Origin: Bombyx mori
Lineage: Eukaryota; Arthropoda; Insecta; Lepidoptera; Bombycidae
NCBI RefSeq assembly: GCF_030269925.1
Contig: NC_085107.1
Location: forward strand, 20,648,001-20,712,000
Reading direction: 5' to 3'
Length of the DNA stretch: 64,000 bases
The notes beneath the pieces are model-generated. The model saw nothing but the letters and a program-made list of their open reading frames with translations. It searched no databases and had not been told where the DNA came from. The position numbers were made by a program, and so were the translations under genes. Shown piece by piece: positions 62,092-64,000 of the stretch (its first letter is position 1; every line of letters begins with the position of its first letter).

Positions 62092-63651
62092 GGCTTCAGA
62101 GAGGGCCGCTCGACTATCGACGCAATTCTGCGCGTGCGGGCCCTCTCCGACGAAGCCGTATCCCGGGGCGGGGTGGCGATGGCGCTATCCTTAGATGTAA
62201 GGAACGCCTTCAACACCCTGCCCTGGTCGGTGATTGCGGGGGCGCTGGAGTATCACGGCGTCCCCGCATACCTCCGCCGACTGATTAGCTCCTACCTCGA
62301 GGGCAGGTCGATCCAGTGCATCGGACACGGTGGGACGATGTACCGCTTCCCCGTCGAGCGCGGTGTTCCGCAGGGGTCTGTCCTGGGCCCCCTGCTGTGG
62401 AACATCGGCTACGACTGGGTCCTGCGGGGCGTCATTCGGGGTCCCCTCCCCGGGCTGAGCGTAATATGTTACGCCGACGACACGTTGGTCGTGGCTCCGG
62501 GGAGGGACTACCGGGAGTCTGCCCGTCTGGCGTGCGCAGGCGTGGCACACGTCGTCACTAGGATCCGACGGTTGGGGCTCGAGGTGGCGCTCGATAAAAC
62601 CCAGGCCCTGCTTTTTCACGGGCCGGGACGAGCGCCGCCTGTGGGTGCCCACCTCGTGATCGGAGGCGTCCGCGTCGGGGTTGGGGTGACCGGTCTTCGG
62701 TACCTCGGCCTCGAACTGGATAGTCGGTGGAACTTCCGCGCTCACTTTGAGAAGTTGGGCCCTCGACTGATGGCGACGGCCGGCTCTCTGAGCCGGCTGC
62801 TTCCAAACGTCGGGGGTCCCGATCAGGTGGCGCGCCGCCTCTACATGGGGGTGGTGCGGTCGATGGCACTATACGGGGCTCCCGTATGGTGCCGCGCCCT
62901 GACCCGCAAGAACGTCGCGGCTCTGCGACGTCCGCAGCGTGCGATCGCGGTCAGGGCGATCCGAGGATACCGCACCGTCTCCTTCGAGGCGGCGTGCTTG
63001 CTCGCCGGGGCGCCACCCTGGGACCTGGAGGCGGAGGCGCTCGCTGCCGATTACAGGTGGCGTAGCGACCTCCGCTCTAGGGGGGAAGGGCGCCCCGGCG
63101 AAGGTGTAGTTCGAGCGCGGAGGCTCCACTCTCGGCGGTCCGTGCTGGAGGCGTGGTCTCGCCGCTTGGCGGACCCGTCGGCCGGCCTCCGAACCGTCGA
63201 GGCGGTCCGCCCGGTTCTCGCGGACTGGGTGGGCCGCGACCGCGGATGCCTCACCTTCCGGCTAACGCAGATGCTTACCGGCCATGGTTGTTTCGGCCGG
63301 TACTTGCACAAGATAGCCGGAAGGGAACCGACGGCGCAGTGCCACCACTGCGCGGACCGCGACGAGGAAGACACAGCGGAACACACGCTGGCGCGTTGCT
63401 CTGGATTCGACGAGCAACGCGCCGCCCTCGTCGCGGTCATTGGAGAGGACCTCTCGCTGCCGCGCGTCGTGGCTACGATGCTCGGCAGCGACGCGTCCTG
63501 GAAGGCGATGCTCGACTTCTGCGAGTCCACCATATCGCAGAAGGAGGCGGCGGAGCGAGAGAGGGAGAGCTCTTCCCTTTCCGCACCGATCCGTCGCCGT
63601 CGAGCCGGGGGCCGGAGGCGGGAATACGCCCGTACGTCCCGGCCCCTGTAG
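62092..63651 (+). pseudogene. SART-A ORF2, RT through C-terminus (copy F)
   Basis: About 519 codons: GFREGRSTIDAI, LDVRNAFNTLPW, GVPQGSVLGPLLW, ICYADDTLVVAPG, TGHGCFGRYLHKIA, CHHCADRDEEDTAEHTLARC. The endonuclease and first RT motifs are missing because of 5' truncation. No stops. Confidence 0.88.
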
Positions 63652-63868
63652 GTGGCGGCCTCCCCCCGGTGAAGGTCAAGGGGCGACCTGAGGGGGTGAG
63701 GCCGCGCGGCGCGCTACCAGCACTCTAGCGCGCTGCCGTGGAGTGAATAGAGCGACCGGTCGACGGTGTATCGCGTCCCGACCCGGCAGGCTGGTTCTGG
63801 TCCAGCGGGGTATTCCGGGACACCAGCGGCACCGTCTGGGCGGCCCGACGGGCTGCCGTACCGAGACG

Positions 63869-63913
63869 GCCGACGTTTCAGAGCCTTCGATTCGCCTCGA
63901 AGGCTCCGTCGGC
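63869..63913 (+). promoter_or_regulatory. SART-A 3'UTR stem-loop (copy F)
   Basis: Same sequence and fold as 41467-41511. Confidence 0.7.
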
Positions 63914-64000
63914 TGGGCGTCCTTGGGGTGAGCCGCGCCGTCTGGTTGTAGTGTTGACCGCGGTAGCCCCCCTACCTCATCCGGGTTCTGACCTCGGAGG

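Larger units (their letters stand above)
62091..64000 (+). mobile_element. SART-A, 5'-truncated copy (F), cut by window end
   Basis: Starts at CGGCTTCAGAGAGGGCCG in RT motif 2 and runs through the ORF2 end (63651) into the 3'UTR with its stem-loop (63869-63913). The window ends before the poly(A). Nearly identical to copies A and B. Confidence 0.9.

Overview
This window is the transition from chromosome arm to telomere of a lepidopteran, almost certainly Bombyx (silkworm). Three things show this: (TTAGG)n telomeric repeats, Bm1-type SINEs, and a dense array of R1-clade non-LTR retrotransposons of the SART type (two ORFs joined by a TAATG stop/start, YADD reverse transcriptase, poly(A) followed by GGTT). 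The G-rich TTAGG strand reads 5'->3' on +, so the chromosome end lies to the right. Everything was read by eye; no alignment or database search was run.

Region 1, about 1-16.6 kb, is AT-rich host DNA. It holds short GC-rich islands with plausible splice sites (candidate exons at 958, 5248, 6754, 10934 and 13511) and old repeats. The repeats include a Bm1 split by a 1.02-kb hAT-like element with a perfect 8-bp target duplication, LINE remnants, another truncated Bm1 and microsatellites. No complete host gene is visible.

Region 2, about 16.6-24.36 kb, is a nested graveyard: an antisense SART 3'UTR fragment, an antisense Bm1 split by a 5-kb CR1-group LINE with two open ORFs, then a 5'-truncated antisense Jockey-clade element abutting the first TTAGG stub.

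Region 3, about 24.36-53.2 kb, is SART elements in + orientation separated by 2-40 nt of telomeric repeat. It starts with a decayed copy of one lineage (SART-B), itself interrupted by a ~1.05-kb insertion containing Bm1. Next come three near-identical internally deleted SART-A fragments spaced 2,228 and 1,228 bp apart, then a near-complete SART-A copy (34794-41811). A second SART-A copy with both ORFs intact (41971-48960) lies inside the ORF2 of another lineage (SART-C), and a short SART-A end closes the region.

Region 4, 53.2-60.2 kb, is a 7.0-kb element on the - strand with EN, RT and RNase H domains. Both junctions match TRAS1-type endonuclease specificity in telomeric repeats. Region 5, 60.2-64 kb, holds the longest TTAGG tract (~15 units), a truncated copy of a fourth lineage (SART-E, 66-nt poly(A)), another TTAGG tract and a truncated SART-A that reaches the window edge.

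The retroelement ORFs form the known two-protein LINE machinery: ORF1 nucleic-acid-binding proteins with CCHC knuckles, and ORF2 proteins that nick TTAGG repeats and prime reverse transcription there. The lineage names SART-A/B/C/E are labels used only here.
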